DNA of 64,000 bases from Alistipes sp. (GCA_017505725.1 JAFVOR010000067.1:40087-104086), one strand, 5' to 3'; positions 7,149 to 16,773 are shown, counted from the first letter of the stretch. Notes: generated from the sequence alone by a model not told the origin. Program-made: numbers and translations.

Positions 7149-9329
7149 ATGAATATGGAACGATTGTGTTTGAGGTTGCTTCTTGTGGCGATGGTGCTTA
7201 TGATGTCGTGTACATCGCTGCCATTGAGCGAATATATCACTCCCGATGCCGAGTGGAGTATGGTTATCGAGTCGTTGGATGACCCACAGCAAAGTGTTAC
7301 TATTAAGAACTCCGATGCTACAACTGTTGCCGAACAAAAAGGTAATACATTGCATTACGAGAATCTCGGAGGTCGCGATATAGATCTTACACTTGCATAT
7401 GTGGACTCTAAAACCTGCGATGGTGGGGTAGAGGTGTTGGCTACAATCGCCAATAACGAGCAGGGCTGGATGGTGCGCTCGTTCGAGGGCCCTTCGCTCA
7501 CGGGGTTGAAGGCTGGTGTGGAGGATGCTATTCTGATACCTCTCGGAACAGGCTTCCGCATCTCTATCAAAGAGTCGTTGGCTATTGCCGATAAGATCAA
7601 GAACGGAGAGAATCCCGCAAAACTATTAAGCAAGAAACTTAAATGGGCGTGGAATAGCGAGTTGTCGCATTTTGAGTGCTCATTGGCCTATCCGAGCCAA
7701 CATTGTACAATGCAGTGGGGTGCACTGCAGCGTAAGAAGGGTGGCGTATACTTTGCAAGCCACGACGAGGAGTTCTCCTACAAGTATATGAATATCGCGT
7801 TCAACCCGTTGACTCGGGATGTGCATTTAGGATTCCGTTATATGCTGGAGTGCTTCCCTGGCGAGAAGGTCGAGGTTGCACCTACCGTATTCAAACCATA
7901 CAAGGACGAGTGGTACGAGTGCGCCGACACATATCGTAAATGGTATTTGTCGCATCGCACTATTATTGATCGCCCGGAGTGGGTGAAAAATTGTAGAGGT
8001 TGGTTGTTGGCGATTCTCAAACAACAAAACGACGAGGTTATTGTGCCTTACGAGGAGATAGGCGGACTCTTGGCCGATGCAGCCGAGGAGCGAGGAATCG
8101 ATATCCTTGGTCTGTTTGGTCGAGGTATAGGTGGTCACGACAGATTCTATCCAGACTATCGTCCCGATCCAAAGATGGGTGGCGAAGCTGCTATCAAGAA
8201 GGGTATTGCCGAGGCAAAGGCGAAGGGCAAGCGTGTGGTGTTGTACACCAACGGTCAGTTGCTCGATATGAATGAGACACCGCAGTATTGGCCCGATACG
8301 GGTAGGGTTGTCACCGTGCGCCAGCGTGATGGCAAGATGTGGCAGCAAACCTATCATAAGTACGATAGCGCACCTGCTCGTCACTTTGGTCTTGCCTGCC
8401 ACAGCTGCAACATCTGGCGTGAGAAGATGCTCAGCCTGGCAAAGGAGGCGAACGATCTCGGAGCAGATGGTATCCTCTACGACCAACTCGCTGTGTTCAG
8501 TCCGGCATATTGCTACAATCCAAATCACGGACATCGTGTTCCGACAATAGTCTATGGTGCAGATCGCCTCGATAATATGGCTTATGTTCAGCGCGAGATG
8601 TCGAAGATAAACCCTGAGTTTGTTGTGATGACAGAGGGCTTGGCTGACTACGAGTTGAATGCGGTGGGTATGTTCCACGGATATTGCAGAGGTGCAAATG
8701 TACCCGCGAAGTCCGATTTCAAGAGTAGATTCGACGACAAGGGTGCGGTGCAATACTATACGGAGATGTTCCACTATACATTCCCCGAGAATGTGATGAC
8801 TATGCGTATGACATCGCCTTCGAATAGCCGTTTCAGTATGAACTATAACCTTGCGTTCGGCTTCCGCAATGAGTTGGAGTTGCGCTATGCGGCCGATCGC
8901 GACTATCTCCAATACAAGAAGGTGCCAAGAATTGAAGACTATGTGAATGTGCGTACCGTATCCTCAAGAAAGATTATCAGAGAGATGGAAGAATCGGGTG
9001 ACCCTGTCGCCTCGGTGAAGTACTACAAGCAGGCTCTCGATTTTCAGCAGAAGCACGCCGAGCTGATGAAGCAGGGTAGATATCTCGCAGGTAATGGCGT
9101 TAAACTCAACGCTTCATCGCAATATGTTATGGCAAATGGCTGGATGACTCATAATGGCGATAAGTTGGGTGTCTTGGTTTGGAATGTCTCTGACGAGGAG
9201 GTGACTTACGATGTGGCATACAAGGGCTATAAGGCGACGGCGGTATATGCTCCCGACAAGGAGGGTGTAACGCTTGGCGACACGCTTGGTGCTCAGAGTC
9301 TCCATTTGGTAATGTTCGAGAAGAGATAG
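7149..9329 (+). CDS. Lipoprotein, DUF6259-like putative glycoside hydrolase
   Basis: First gene of a five-gene operon. The N-terminus is a lipoprotein signal ending in LMMSC, so the protein should be anchored in the outer or inner membrane. A beta-rich N-terminal region of about 280 residues is followed by a TIM-barrel-like part: WLLAILKQQ, VLYTNGQLLD, LGADGILYDQL and FVVMTEGLADYE, alternating strand ends that carry Asp and Glu as in retaining glycosidases. The 726 residues resemble proteins labelled DUF6259 or alpha-galactosidase-like. I cannot name the substrate; Asp of ILYDQL and Glu of MTEGL are candidate catalytic residues only. An alternative start two codons in (MERLC) is equally possible. 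Confidence 0.65.
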   Translation: MNMERLCLRLLLVAMVLMMSCTSLPLSEYITPDAEWSMVIESLDDPQQSVTIKNSDATTVAEQKGNTLHYENLGGRDIDLTLAYVDSKTCDGGVEVLATIANNEQGWMVRSFEGPSLTGLKAGVEDAILIPLGTGFRISIKESLAIADKIKNGENPAKLLSKKLKWAWNSELSHFECSLAYPSQHCTMQWGALQRKKGGVYFASHDEEFSYKYMNIAFNPLTRDVHLGFRYMLECFPGEKVEVAPTVFKPYKDEWYECADTYRKWYLSHRTIIDRPEWVKNCRGWLLAILKQQNDEVIVPYEEIGGLLADAAEERGIDILGLFGRGIGGHDRFYPDYRPDPKMGGEAAIKKGIAEAKAKGKRVVLYTNGQLLDMNETPQYWPDTGRVVTVRQRDGKMWQQTYHKYDSAPARHFGLACHSCNIWREKMLSLAKEANDLGADGILYDQLAVFSPAYCYNPNHGHRVPTIVYGADRLDNMAYVQREMSKINPEFVVMTEGLADYELNAVGMFHGYCRGANVPAKSDFKSRFDDKGAVQYYTEMFHYTFPENVMTMRMTSPSNSRFSMNYNLAFGFRNELELRYAADRDYLQYKKVPRIEDYVNVRTVSSRKIIREMEESGDPVASVKYYKQALDFQQKHAELMKQGRYLAGNGVKLNASSQYVMANGWMTHNGDKLGVLVWNVSDEEVTYDVAYKGYKATAVYAPDKEGVTLGDTLGAQSLHLVMFEKR

Positions 9330-9376
9330 TGCGTTGTAATTATGAATTATAAGATGTATATTATAAATAGGAACTT

Positions 9377-11395
9377 ATGAGAAAAGTCGTATCGTTTATT
9401 TGTCTTTTGCTTGTTGGAGTCTCGTCGCTGAGTGCTGCACCAAAGGTAACCGCAGCAAAGAGTGTAGATATCTGCGTATATGGTGGCACATCTTTGGGTG
9501 TTATTGCTGCCTACACTGCAAAGAAACAGGGCAAGAGTGTTCTGCTTATCGAGCCTACAACCCACATCGGCGGAATGTCATCGGGAGGTCTTGGTCAGAC
9601 CGATATAGGCAACAAGTTTGTTGTTCAGGGTTTGGCTTTGGATTTCTATCGTAGGGTAGGCGCACACTACGGAGCGTTGGAGATGTGGGTATTCGAACCA
9701 CACGTTGCCGAGAAGGTATTTCGCCAGTATATTGCCGAGGAGAATATCGAACTTTGGTGCAATCGTCGCATTGTGGCTGCAAAGAAGGAGGGTACTCGAA
9801 TTGTGAATATTACACTCGAGGATTCTGCCGCGCCAAGTAAGAAAACAAACCAAGTGGTCGAGGCGAAGGTCTTTATCGATGCAACCTACGAGGGTGATTT
9901 GATGGCAAAGGCGGGTGTTTCGTATACGGTGGGTCGTGAAGATAATAAGGTCTACAACGAGACATATAGTGGAGTGCAGGTGATGAAGAATCATCAGTTC
10001 CGTGTCGATGTCGATCCATATGTGATTCCTGGAAAGAAGAGTAGCGGTCTGCTTTGGGGTATTAATAAAAAACCTCGTCAGCCAATCGGCTCGGGCGATA
10101 AGAAGGTGCAGGCTTACAACTTCCGCATCTGCTTGACCAACGAGAGGGAAAATATGGTGCCTATCACCAAGCCAGATAACTACGATCCGTCGAAGTACGA
10201 GTTGCTTATCCGTTGGAAGGAGAAGGATCCGTGGAAGAGTTTGTCTGATGCATTTATCTGGAGCAAGATGCCAAATAATAAGACCGATATCAACAATCGT
10301 GGCGCATTCTCTACCGATATGATTGGTGCGAACTGGAACTATCCAGAGGCGAGCTACGAGGAGCGTGCACGTATCATTAAGGCTCACGAGGATTATACCA
10401 AGGGTCTGCTCTACTTTGTTGGTCACGATGAGCGCATTCCTGAGCATATCCGTAGGTCGATGCTTAAGTGGGGTTATCCGAAAGATGAGTATGTGAACAA
10501 CAACCACTGGACTCCCCAACTTTATGTGCGTGAGGCTCGTCGTATGGTGAGCGATGTGGTGATGACTCAGCACCACTGCCAGGGTCGTGAGGTTGTAGAT
10601 GATGGTATCGCTTTGGCCGCATACACTATGGATTCGCACAACTGCGATAGAGTAGTGATAGATGGCTTTGTACGCAACGAGGGTAATGTGGAGATTAAGA
10701 AGGATGTGAATCCTTATCCGATCTCATATCGTTCGATTGTGCCAAAGCGTAGCGAGGTGACAAACCTCTATGTAACATTCTGCTTGTCGGCATCGCATAT
10801 CGCATTTGGCTCAATCCGTATGGAGCCTGTGGCTATGGCGTTGTCGCAGGTGGCTGCAACAGCCGCTTCGATGGCAATAGATAAGCATAATGGCATAGTT
10901 CAAGATGTGGATGTGGCAGCATTGAAGGCGGAGATTGAGGCGCATCCTTGGGGTGATAACCGCAAGCCAGATGTCTTGGTGGATGATGCGAATGATGCGT
11001 GTGTGCGCTTTGTTGGCAATTGGACTTTTGATAAGAGTCGTCGTTGCTATGCATTCACCCGTCGTTACGACAATACATTGGGCAAGGAGGCTCGCTCGGC
11101 ATACTTCTATCCTCGCTTGAAGGAGACCGATGAGTATGATGTTTACTACTACTATCCACGCCAGAAGAGGCCATCGTCGGTGGTTTGCTTCAATGTCTTC
11201 GATGGTGCTGCAACCCACGAAGTGGTGCTCAATACCAAGGGAATTAAGATTCTTGGTCAGACTACAGGCGAGTGGGTGCGTATTGGAAGATATAAGATTG
11301 GTGCTGGCGATGCGCCTTATGTCGAGATTACAAATCGCAATGCCGATGGTACAGTCGTAGCAGATGCGGTGCAGTTTGTTCCAGTGAAACGATAA
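9377..11395 (+). CDS. Exported FAD-dependent oxidoreductase with golvesin-like C-terminus
   Basis: A signal peptide (MRKVVSFICLLLVGVSSLSA) is followed at about residue 30 by an FAD-binding Rossmann start, VDICVYGGTSLGVIAAYTA, then LLIEPTTHIGGMSSGG, typical of the FAD_oxidored family (often mislabelled xanthan lyase). Around residues 500-545 are the closing FAD contacts (ASHIAFGSIRMEPVAMALSQ). The last 130 residues (CVRFVGNWTF... YYYYPRQ... EITNRNADGTVVADAVQFV) form a beta-sandwich like the golvesin/xanthan lyase C-terminal domain, probably for carbohydrate binding. It lies 47 nt after the DUF6259-like gene and ahead of a Gfo/Idh oxidoreductase, which suggests oxidation of a sugar or a modified glycoside in the periplasm. 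Substrate unknown. Confidence 0.78.
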   Translation: MRKVVSFICLLLVGVSSLSAAPKVTAAKSVDICVYGGTSLGVIAAYTAKKQGKSVLLIEPTTHIGGMSSGGLGQTDIGNKFVVQGLALDFYRRVGAHYGALEMWVFEPHVAEKVFRQYIAEENIELWCNRRIVAAKKEGTRIVNITLEDSAAPSKKTNQVVEAKVFIDATYEGDLMAKAGVSYTVGREDNKVYNETYSGVQVMKNHQFRVDVDPYVIPGKKSSGLLWGINKKPRQPIGSGDKKVQAYNFRICLTNERENMVPITKPDNYDPSKYELLIRWKEKDPWKSLSDAFIWSKMPNNKTDINNRGAFSTDMIGANWNYPEASYEERARIIKAHEDYTKGLLYFVGHDERIPEHIRRSMLKWGYPKDEYVNNNHWTPQLYVREARRMVSDVVMTQHHCQGREVVDDGIALAAYTMDSHNCDRVVIDGFVRNEGNVEIKKDVNPYPISYRSIVPKRSEVTNLYVTFCLSASHIAFGSIRMEPVAMALSQVAATAASMAIDKHNGIVQDVDVAALKAEIEAHPWGDNRKPDVLVDDANDACVRFVGNWTFDKSRRCYAFTRRYDNTLGKEARSAYFYPRLKETDEYDVYYYYPRQKRPSSVVCFNVFDGAATHEVVLNTKGIKILGQTTGEWVRIGRYKIGAGDAPYVEITNRNADGTVVADAVQFVPVKR

Positions 11396-11438
11396 AACTA
11401 TAGATTCAGACAATATAATAAACCTAAAAAATCATACT

Positions 11439-12848
11439 ATGGACAGAAAAGAATTTTTCAAACGAATGGGTTTGATGATGGCAGGAGCTGTAGCGATGAA
11501 TATCGACTCGAAGGCTCAGGCAATGATGGCTCTCAGCGAGGGTGAGATTCCCGATATCGCATCGGAGGCAAAGATCAAGACAAAGATGCCTGAAATGGAT
11601 GCCAAGCTCGACAAGCCTGTAACAGTGATGGTTATCGGTGCAGGTAGCCGAGGCAGAACTTACGCTCGCTATGCAGAGAAGTTCCCCGGCTCGATGAAGG
11701 TGGTGGGCGTTGCCGACCTCAATCCAAATCGTCGTAGCGCAATGGCAAAGAAGCACGGCATTCCGAAGGAGAATCAGTTTGCTCACTTTAACGATGCTCT
11801 CTCGGGTCCGAAGATTGCTGATGCGGTGGTTATCTCCACTCCCGACAATCTCCATTACGAGCCTTGTATGAAGGCTCTTGCATTGGGCTACCACGTCTTG
11901 CTCGAGAAGCCTGTGGCACCAACCGAGAAGGAGTGCCGCGATATCTTGAAGCAGGCTCGCAAGTACGATCGTATCGTGGCTGTGTGCCACGTGTTGCGCT
12001 ATGCTCCATACTTTGTAGCATTGAAGCAGGTGTTGGATTCGGGTGCTATTGGCGACATCGTGAGCATTCAGCATATGGAGCCTATCCAGTATGCTCATAT
12101 GGCTCACTCTTATGTTCGTGGTAATTGGCCATTGGCTGACAAGACTACGCCAATCATCTTGGCAAAGTCGTGCCACGACCTCGATATCTTGCGTTGGTTG
12201 ATTGGCAAACCTTGCCAGACCATTGCCGCCGAGGGATCGTTGCATCTCTTCCGTCCTGAGAATATGCCAAAGGGTGCTCCTGAGCGTTGTACCGATGGCT
12301 GTCCACACGAGTCGGAGTGTCCATATTCGGCTATCGATATCTACGAGCGTCGCAAGCGTCACCTCGGTGTCTTCGACTTGCCAAGCAAGGATCCGGCGCT
12401 CATTCGTGAGAAGCTCAAGACCACAAACTATGGTCGTTGCGTGTTCCGTTGCAATAATGACCAGTGTGACCACTATGTTGCAATTATGAAGTTCGAGGGC
12501 GATATCACCGCCTCGTTCACGATGGATGCCTTCACCCCTTGGGGTGGCCGTCGCACCCGTATTATGGGTACGAAGGGCTTTATCGAGGGCGATATGAAGA
12601 AGTTTACCTATTACGACTTCCGTTCGGGACACAAGAGCGTATGGGATCAGAAGGTGAGCGAGATTGCCGAGTATAAGGGCTCGGGCCACGGTGGTGGCGA
12701 CCACTTGCTTGCTCGCGATTTCTTGCGTGCGGTGTCGGCTGGTGACGAAAAGTTGCTCTCTAGCACGATTGATGTATCTATCGAGAGTCACGTGATGGGC
12801 TTTATGGCCGAGAAGAGCCGCAAGTCTATGAAGAAGGTTAAGATCTAA
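11439..12848 (+). CDS. Gfo/Idh/MocA family oxidoreductase
   Basis: NAD(P)-dependent sugar oxidoreductase. The Rossmann motif VIGAGSRGRTYA starts near residue 66, LLEKPVAPT near 154 supplies the conserved EKP lysine, and KSCHDLDIL supplies the catalytic His in the C-terminal alpha/beta domain. The N-terminus (DRKEFFKRMGLMMAGAVAMN) looks like a degraded Tat-type signal; it has KR rather than RR, so export is uncertain. Two Cys-rich stretches are notable: CTDGCPHESECPYSA and CVFRCNNDQCDH. Its place between an FAD oxidoreductase and GH13 and transport genes points to sugar or glycoside oxidation. GH109 glycosidases share this fold, but I do not see enough to claim that activity. Confidence 0.82.
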   Translation: MDRKEFFKRMGLMMAGAVAMNIDSKAQAMMALSEGEIPDIASEAKIKTKMPEMDAKLDKPVTVMVIGAGSRGRTYARYAEKFPGSMKVVGVADLNPNRRSAMAKKHGIPKENQFAHFNDALSGPKIADAVVISTPDNLHYEPCMKALALGYHVLLEKPVAPTEKECRDILKQARKYDRIVAVCHVLRYAPYFVALKQVLDSGAIGDIVSIQHMEPIQYAHMAHSYVRGNWPLADKTTPIILAKSCHDLDILRWLIGKPCQTIAAEGSLHLFRPENMPKGAPERCTDGCPHESECPYSAIDIYERRKRHLGVFDLPSKDPALIREKLKTTNYGRCVFRCNNDQCDHYVAIMKFEGDITASFTMDAFTPWGGRRTRIMGTKGFIEGDMKKFTYYDFRSGHKSVWDQKVSEIAEYKGSGHGGGDHLLARDFLRAVSAGDEKLLSSTIDVSIESHVMGFMAEKSRKSMKKVKI

Positions 12849-12859
12849 TCGCAAGGCAG

Positions 12860-14236
12860 ATGTTTAGGCGAATATTCCTATTTATATCGCTTCTTGCATT
12901 GCATTTCAGTATGTTTGCGCAGCCTCAAAATGTCCACCATTTTGAGGCTCGTCAAACGGCTGCGTGGTTTAGAGAGGGGTTGAGCTATCAGCTTATGCCT
13001 CGCTCGTTCTCGGAGGAGGGCACGCTCAAAGGTGCAGAGAAGCATCTGCAACGACTCAAGGATTTGGGCGTTACGGTGATATATCTCACACCGGTGAATG
13101 TGGCCGATACCGATATGGACAAGGCGAAGTGGAGCCCTCGACAACTAAAGTCGGGCTTTAACGATCCGCGTAATCCCTATCGTGCCGGCAACTATTTCCA
13201 GGTAGATCCAGAGTATGGAACGGATCAAGATCTGAAGGATTTTGTCATCAAGGCGCACGAACTCGGTATGAGGGTATTCCTCGATCTCGTTTTTGGGCAT
13301 TGCGGCCCCTCGGCTGATGTAGTAAAGAGCCACCCCGAGTTCTTCAAGTACGATGAGTCGGGCAAGATGGAGCTCACCAAGTGGAACTTCCCGAGGTTCG
13401 ATACCGATTACAGCGGCACTCGTGCATACTTCAAGAGCATAATGAGCTACTACCTCGCCAACTACGATGTCGATGGCTTCCGCTGCGATGTTGCCAGCCT
13501 TGTACCTATCTCGTTTTGGGAGGAGTCGCGTGCCGAACTCGAGCGTATCAAACCCGATTTGGTGATGGTTGCCGAGTCGAGTCGTCCCTACAATCTGCGC
13601 TACGCATTCGATGCCAACTACAATTGGAATATCATCCAGAAGGCTCTACGACCTCTCTTGTTCAAAGATTCGAAGGTTGCCGATAAGGGCGGTATTGCCT
13701 ATGTGCGTTCGTGCCACGAGTGGAACAGAGAACTCTGCCCTAAGGGGGCGCTATTGTGGAATATGACCGAGAATCACGATTGGGCTACCGATGAGTTCGA
13801 GAATCGACAGGAGAAGGTCTTGGGAAATAGATGCTGCGAACTCGCGCTCGCTTTTTGCTTTGCTATCGATGGTGTGCCATTGATTTTCAATGGTCAGGAG
13901 ATTGCACACGATAAGCGTGTATCGCTGTTTGGGCATAAGGATTGTTGGATCGATTGGAACACCGACGGAAAGAGGGCGGTGGCACTTGACAGAACTGCCA
14001 AGATTAAGGCTTGGACAAAGATGCGCAGGGAGTGTAAGGCTCTGAGCTATGGCTCGACCGAGTGGATCGATAACGATCACCCTGTCGAGGTGCTGTCGTT
14101 CCGTAGGGTGCTCGATGGCTCGTCGGAGGTGTTGTTTGTCGGCAACTTCTCCGATAAGAGAGTGCGTGTCGAACTTGCCGATGGCACAAAACAGACACTT
14201 GAGCCTTGGGGCTACATCTTCGAACCACAGAAATAG
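12860..14236 (+). CDS. GH13 alpha-amylase family enzyme, exported
   Basis: Exported alpha-glucan or alpha-glucoside hydrolase. A signal peptide ending at MFAQ is followed by a GH13 (beta/alpha)8 barrel. Conserved region II is DGFRCDVAS with nucleophile Asp210, region III is VMVAESS with acid/base Glu239, and region IV is TENHD with stabiliser Asp307. Region I appears as LDLVFGHCG in place of the usual DxVxNH. The 458-residue length means only a compact barrel and a small C-terminal beta domain, without the SusG-type CBM58 insertion. It starts 11 nt after the Gfo/Idh gene and precedes a permease. The subfamily and exact substrate cannot be judged without an alignment. Confidence 0.85.
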   Translation: MFRRIFLFISLLALHFSMFAQPQNVHHFEARQTAAWFREGLSYQLMPRSFSEEGTLKGAEKHLQRLKDLGVTVIYLTPVNVADTDMDKAKWSPRQLKSGFNDPRNPYRAGNYFQVDPEYGTDQDLKDFVIKAHELGMRVFLDLVFGHCGPSADVVKSHPEFFKYDESGKMELTKWNFPRFDTDYSGTRAYFKSIMSYYLANYDVDGFRCDVASLVPISFWEESRAELERIKPDLVMVAESSRPYNLRYAFDANYNWNIIQKALRPLLFKDSKVADKGGIAYVRSCHEWNRELCPKGALLWNMTENHDWATDEFENRQEKVLGNRCCELALAFCFAIDGVPLIFNGQEIAHDKRVSLFGHKDCWIDWNTDGKRAVALDRTAKIKAWTKMRRECKALSYGSTEWIDNDHPVEVLSFRRVLDGSSEVLFVGNFSDKRVRVELADGTKQTLEPWGYIFEPQK

Positions 14237-14262
14237 AGAGTATAACTTATAAATAATATAGT

Positions 14263-15507
14263 ATGAAAAACATTAAACTTCGTCTTATCGCGATGAACTT
14301 CCTGCAGTATGCTGTTTGGGGTTCGTGGCTGATTTCGCTGGGTGCATACTTGGGTGGCACTCTCAAGTTCTCGGGTGGAGAGATTGGTAGCTTCTTCGCT
14401 ACTATGGGTATCGCCTCGCTCTTTATGCCGGCTGTTATGGGTGTTATAGCCGACCGATGGGTGCCGGCTCAGCGACTCCTTGGTGTTTCGCACATTTTGG
14501 CAGCACTCTTTATGATTGCGGCTTCGATGCAGGATACCTACCAGACCTTGTATCCGTTGGTGCTCCTGAGCGTGATGTTCTATATGCCAACCATCGCATT
14601 GAGCAATACGGTGGCTTACAACGCTTTGAATAAGGCTGGACTCGATACCGTCAAGGCATTCCCGCCAATCCGTGTGTGGGGTACAGTGGGCTTTATTTGT
14701 GCTATGTGGGCGGTCGATTTGTTGGGCTTTGGTCTCTCGTCTGCACAGATGCTCCTCTCGGCAGGTTTGGGCATAGTGCTGGGTCTATACTGCTTTACTC
14801 TCCCTGCGTGCGATGTTAATCGTAATGTCGAGTCGAAGTCGTGGGTTGACACCTTGGGCTTGCGTGCATTCTCACTCTTCAAGGAGCGCAAGATGGCTAT
14901 ATTCTTCCTCTTCTCGATGATGCTCGGTATGTCGTTGCAGATCACCAACGCCTTTGCTGATGGCTACATCAAGAGCTTTGGCGATGTAGCAATGCACGGT
15001 GATAAGTATCTCGGTACTTTCGGTGTCGAGCACTCGACCATCCTTATCTCGCTCTCGCAGATTTCGGAGACATTGTGTATCCTCCTTATTCCGTTCTGCC
15101 TCAAGCGTTTCGGAATCAAGAATGTGATGCTCATCTCGATGTTTGCCTGGGTGTTGCGCTTTGGTCTGCTTGGTGCAGGAAATCCGGGTACCGGCGTGTG
15201 GATGTTCATCCTCTCGATGATAGTCTATGGCGTGGCATTCGACTTCTTCAATATCTCGGGCTCGCTCTATGTCGAGAAGGAGACAGTACCGGAGATTCGC
15301 GCGAGTGCGCAGGGTGTCTTTATGATTATGACCAACGGCTTCGGTGCCTTCATCGGCTCGTATGTTGCAGGTTGGGTGGTCGACAAGTGGGGCTGGCCTC
15401 TCTCGTGGTATATCTTCGCAGGCTATGCATTGGTAGTGGCGATACTTTTTGCGCTTGTATTTAGATATAAGCACAATCCCAATGAGGGCGTCGAGGTGAA
15501 ACATTAG
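14263..15507 (+). CDS. NupG-like MFS permease
   Basis: Twelve-helix inner-membrane transporter resembling the nucleoside:H+ symporter family. MNFLQYAVWGSWLISLGAYL in helix 1, the loop VIADRW, and AFPPIRVWGTVGFI in helix 5 are typical of that family. The 414 residues fit NupG (418). In Bacteroidota, related proteins sit in sugar-degradation operons, and here it is the last gene of one, so a sugar or modified glycoside is a likelier cargo than nucleosides. The start ATG is clear, 26 nt after the GH13 stop. A hairpin terminator follows. Confidence 0.78.
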   Translation: MKNIKLRLIAMNFLQYAVWGSWLISLGAYLGGTLKFSGGEIGSFFATMGIASLFMPAVMGVIADRWVPAQRLLGVSHILAALFMIAASMQDTYQTLYPLVLLSVMFYMPTIALSNTVAYNALNKAGLDTVKAFPPIRVWGTVGFICAMWAVDLLGFGLSSAQMLLSAGLGIVLGLYCFTLPACDVNRNVESKSWVDTLGLRAFSLFKERKMAIFFLFSMMLGMSLQITNAFADGYIKSFGDVAMHGDKYLGTFGVEHSTILISLSQISETLCILLIPFCLKRFGIKNVMLISMFAWVLRFGLLGAGNPGTGVWMFILSMIVYGVAFDFFNISGSLYVEKETVPEIRASAQGVFMIMTNGFGAFIGSYVAGWVVDKWGWPLSWYIFAGYALVVAILFALVFRYKHNPNEGVEVKH

Positions 15508-15526
15508 CAGAAATGCTTCCCATAAG

Positions 15527-15563
15527 GAGAGGGTGTCCAAAGAGTTGTTGGATGCCCTCTTCT
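15527..15563 (+). terminator. Terminator of the sugar operon (GAGGGTGTCC type)
   Basis: Stem GAGGGTGTCCAA/TTGGATGCCCTC with a 7-nt loop followed by TTCTTCTT. The same GAGGGTGTCC stem recurs near 23.2 and 30.5 kb. Confidence 0.75.
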
Positions 15564-15613
15564 TCTTGCACGATATTTGCGATGGGTTGTAGGTGAACGA
15601 AAACTTACAACTT

Positions 15614-16177
15614 ATGAGACGCAAAATTATTTTTGTCCTATCCATCGCAGTGCTTGTCGGTGTGGGCGTGTTGGGCTATACAAGGGCTACCAACAAGGGC
15701 TCTGCCGAGCGTGAGCAGCAGCGCGAACAACGACACCTCGAGCGCGAAAAGCGTCGTGCCGAGCGACAAGCCGAGTACGAACGCTATATCGACTCGATAG
15801 TGCTGGCACGCAACTATCAGTTTGTTCCGCAGACAATGCAGCAACAACCCGCAGGCTCGATGCGAATGCTCAATAATGCCAACTTTGAGCTGAGCGTGTG
15901 GGGTAGTGAGGTCGATATCTTTTTGCCCTATATCAAGGGTGTTACACCGCCCTATTATACGGTGATGCTCAACTATACCTTGCCAGCGGTCAAACGCTAT
16001 GTGACCGAGCAGACCAAGGAGGGTTGGCTGGTCACCTTCTCGTCATCGCTATTCTCGGGTTCCGACTACGATTTCTCGCTCGAAATCTACACCTCGTCGG
16101 GTAGTGCAACTCTCACTATCGCCTCGCCTTGGTACCCTGATGTTCAATATATTGGCGGAATAATCGGACAGAACTGA
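15614..16177 (+). CDS. DUF4251 protein, first paralogue
   Basis: Small envelope protein of the Bacteroidota DUF4251 family; function unknown. I prefer the ATG start giving MRRKIIFVLSIAVLVGV, a membrane or signal segment, over a GTG 21 nt upstream. An Arg/Glu-rich stretch (residues about 26-50, EREQQREQRHLEREKRR) is likely helical and is followed by the DUF4251 core: IDSIVLARNYQFVPQTMQ, then a beta-rich domain with a central YFTV-like sheet (YYTVMLNY, GWLVTF, LEIYTSSGSATLTI). Its stop overlaps the next start (TGATG), so the two paralogues are translationally coupled. Confidence 0.75.
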   Translation: MRRKIIFVLSIAVLVGVGVLGYTRATNKGSAEREQQREQRHLEREKRRAERQAEYERYIDSIVLARNYQFVPQTMQQQPAGSMRMLNNANFELSVWGSEVDIFLPYIKGVTPPYYTVMLNYTLPAVKRYVTEQTKEGWLVTFSSSLFSGSDYDFSLEIYTSSGSATLTIASPWYPDVQYIGGIIGQN

Positions 16178-16719
16178 TGGCGAGGATGTTGCTCCTTGCT
16201 ACAATGCTCGCAGCGAGCCTTGTAGCACACGCACAGGTCGGCGAAACAGACCAAAAACCTATGTCGAAGGCAAAGGCCGAGCGTCAGGCTCGCAGGGACG
16301 CCTACGCTGCCGAAATCGATGGTATAGTTCGCTCACGAAACTATATCTTCCGCCCCATCACGATGCAGAATGTCGTGACCGGAAATACACGCTCGGTATT
16401 TGCCTACTATCTCTACGCTGCAGTCGAGGGCGACAAGGTCGTTTTGCACCTTCCCGTGGAGTTTACATCGTATCTGATTGATACCGTAAATATTGATTCA
16501 TATACCGAGGGCTATGTTGCTGATTTAGAGAGTGGTAATTGGCGCATAACTTTCTCGTTGATGAATGGTGCGGAGAGGTGGTTTGTCGAGATTTTTGCCT
16601 CTAATATAACAGGTCAAACCCGTCTCGCTCTGGTCACTCCGCAAGGTGTGATGCGCTACCTCGGAACTCTCGAAAGTGGTGTCGTTGTGCGGAGGAAGGA
16701 GCGGCGTGTCGAGCGATAA
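16177..16719 (+). CDS. DUF4251 protein, second paralogue
   Basis: Second copy of the DUF4251 fold, 180 residues, with a clean signal peptide (MARMLLLATMLAASLVAHAQ). The same pattern as the upstream gene is visible: a short charged helix (KAKAERQARRDAYAAEID), IVRSRNYIFRPITMQN, then GNWRITFSLMNGAERWFVEIFASNITGQTRLAL in pieces. Sequence identity to the first copy is modest, so the duplication is old. Probably periplasmic. Role unknown. A terminator follows 25 nt after the stop. Confidence 0.78.
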   Translation: MARMLLLATMLAASLVAHAQVGETDQKPMSKAKAERQARRDAYAAEIDGIVRSRNYIFRPITMQNVVTGNTRSVFAYYLYAAVEGDKVVLHLPVEFTSYLIDTVNIDSYTEGYVADLESGNWRITFSLMNGAERWFVEIFASNITGQTRLALVTPQGVMRYLGTLESGVVVRRKERRVER

Positions 16720-16744
16720 TTTCGGGTTGCCATTGCCCTGTTAT

Positions 16745-16773
16745 GCCGAGTTTTCCGACTCGGCTTTTTTGTG
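16745..16773 (+). terminator. Terminator after DUF4251 pair
   Basis: Stem GCCGAGT/ACTCGGC with loop TTTTCCG, followed by six T residues. Confidence 0.85.

Noticed and set aside
11439-12848. GH109 alpha-N-acetylgalactosaminidase
   Set aside because: The Gfo/Idh fold alone does not show glycosidase activity, and the Cys-rich insertion and altered signal region do not specifically support GH109.
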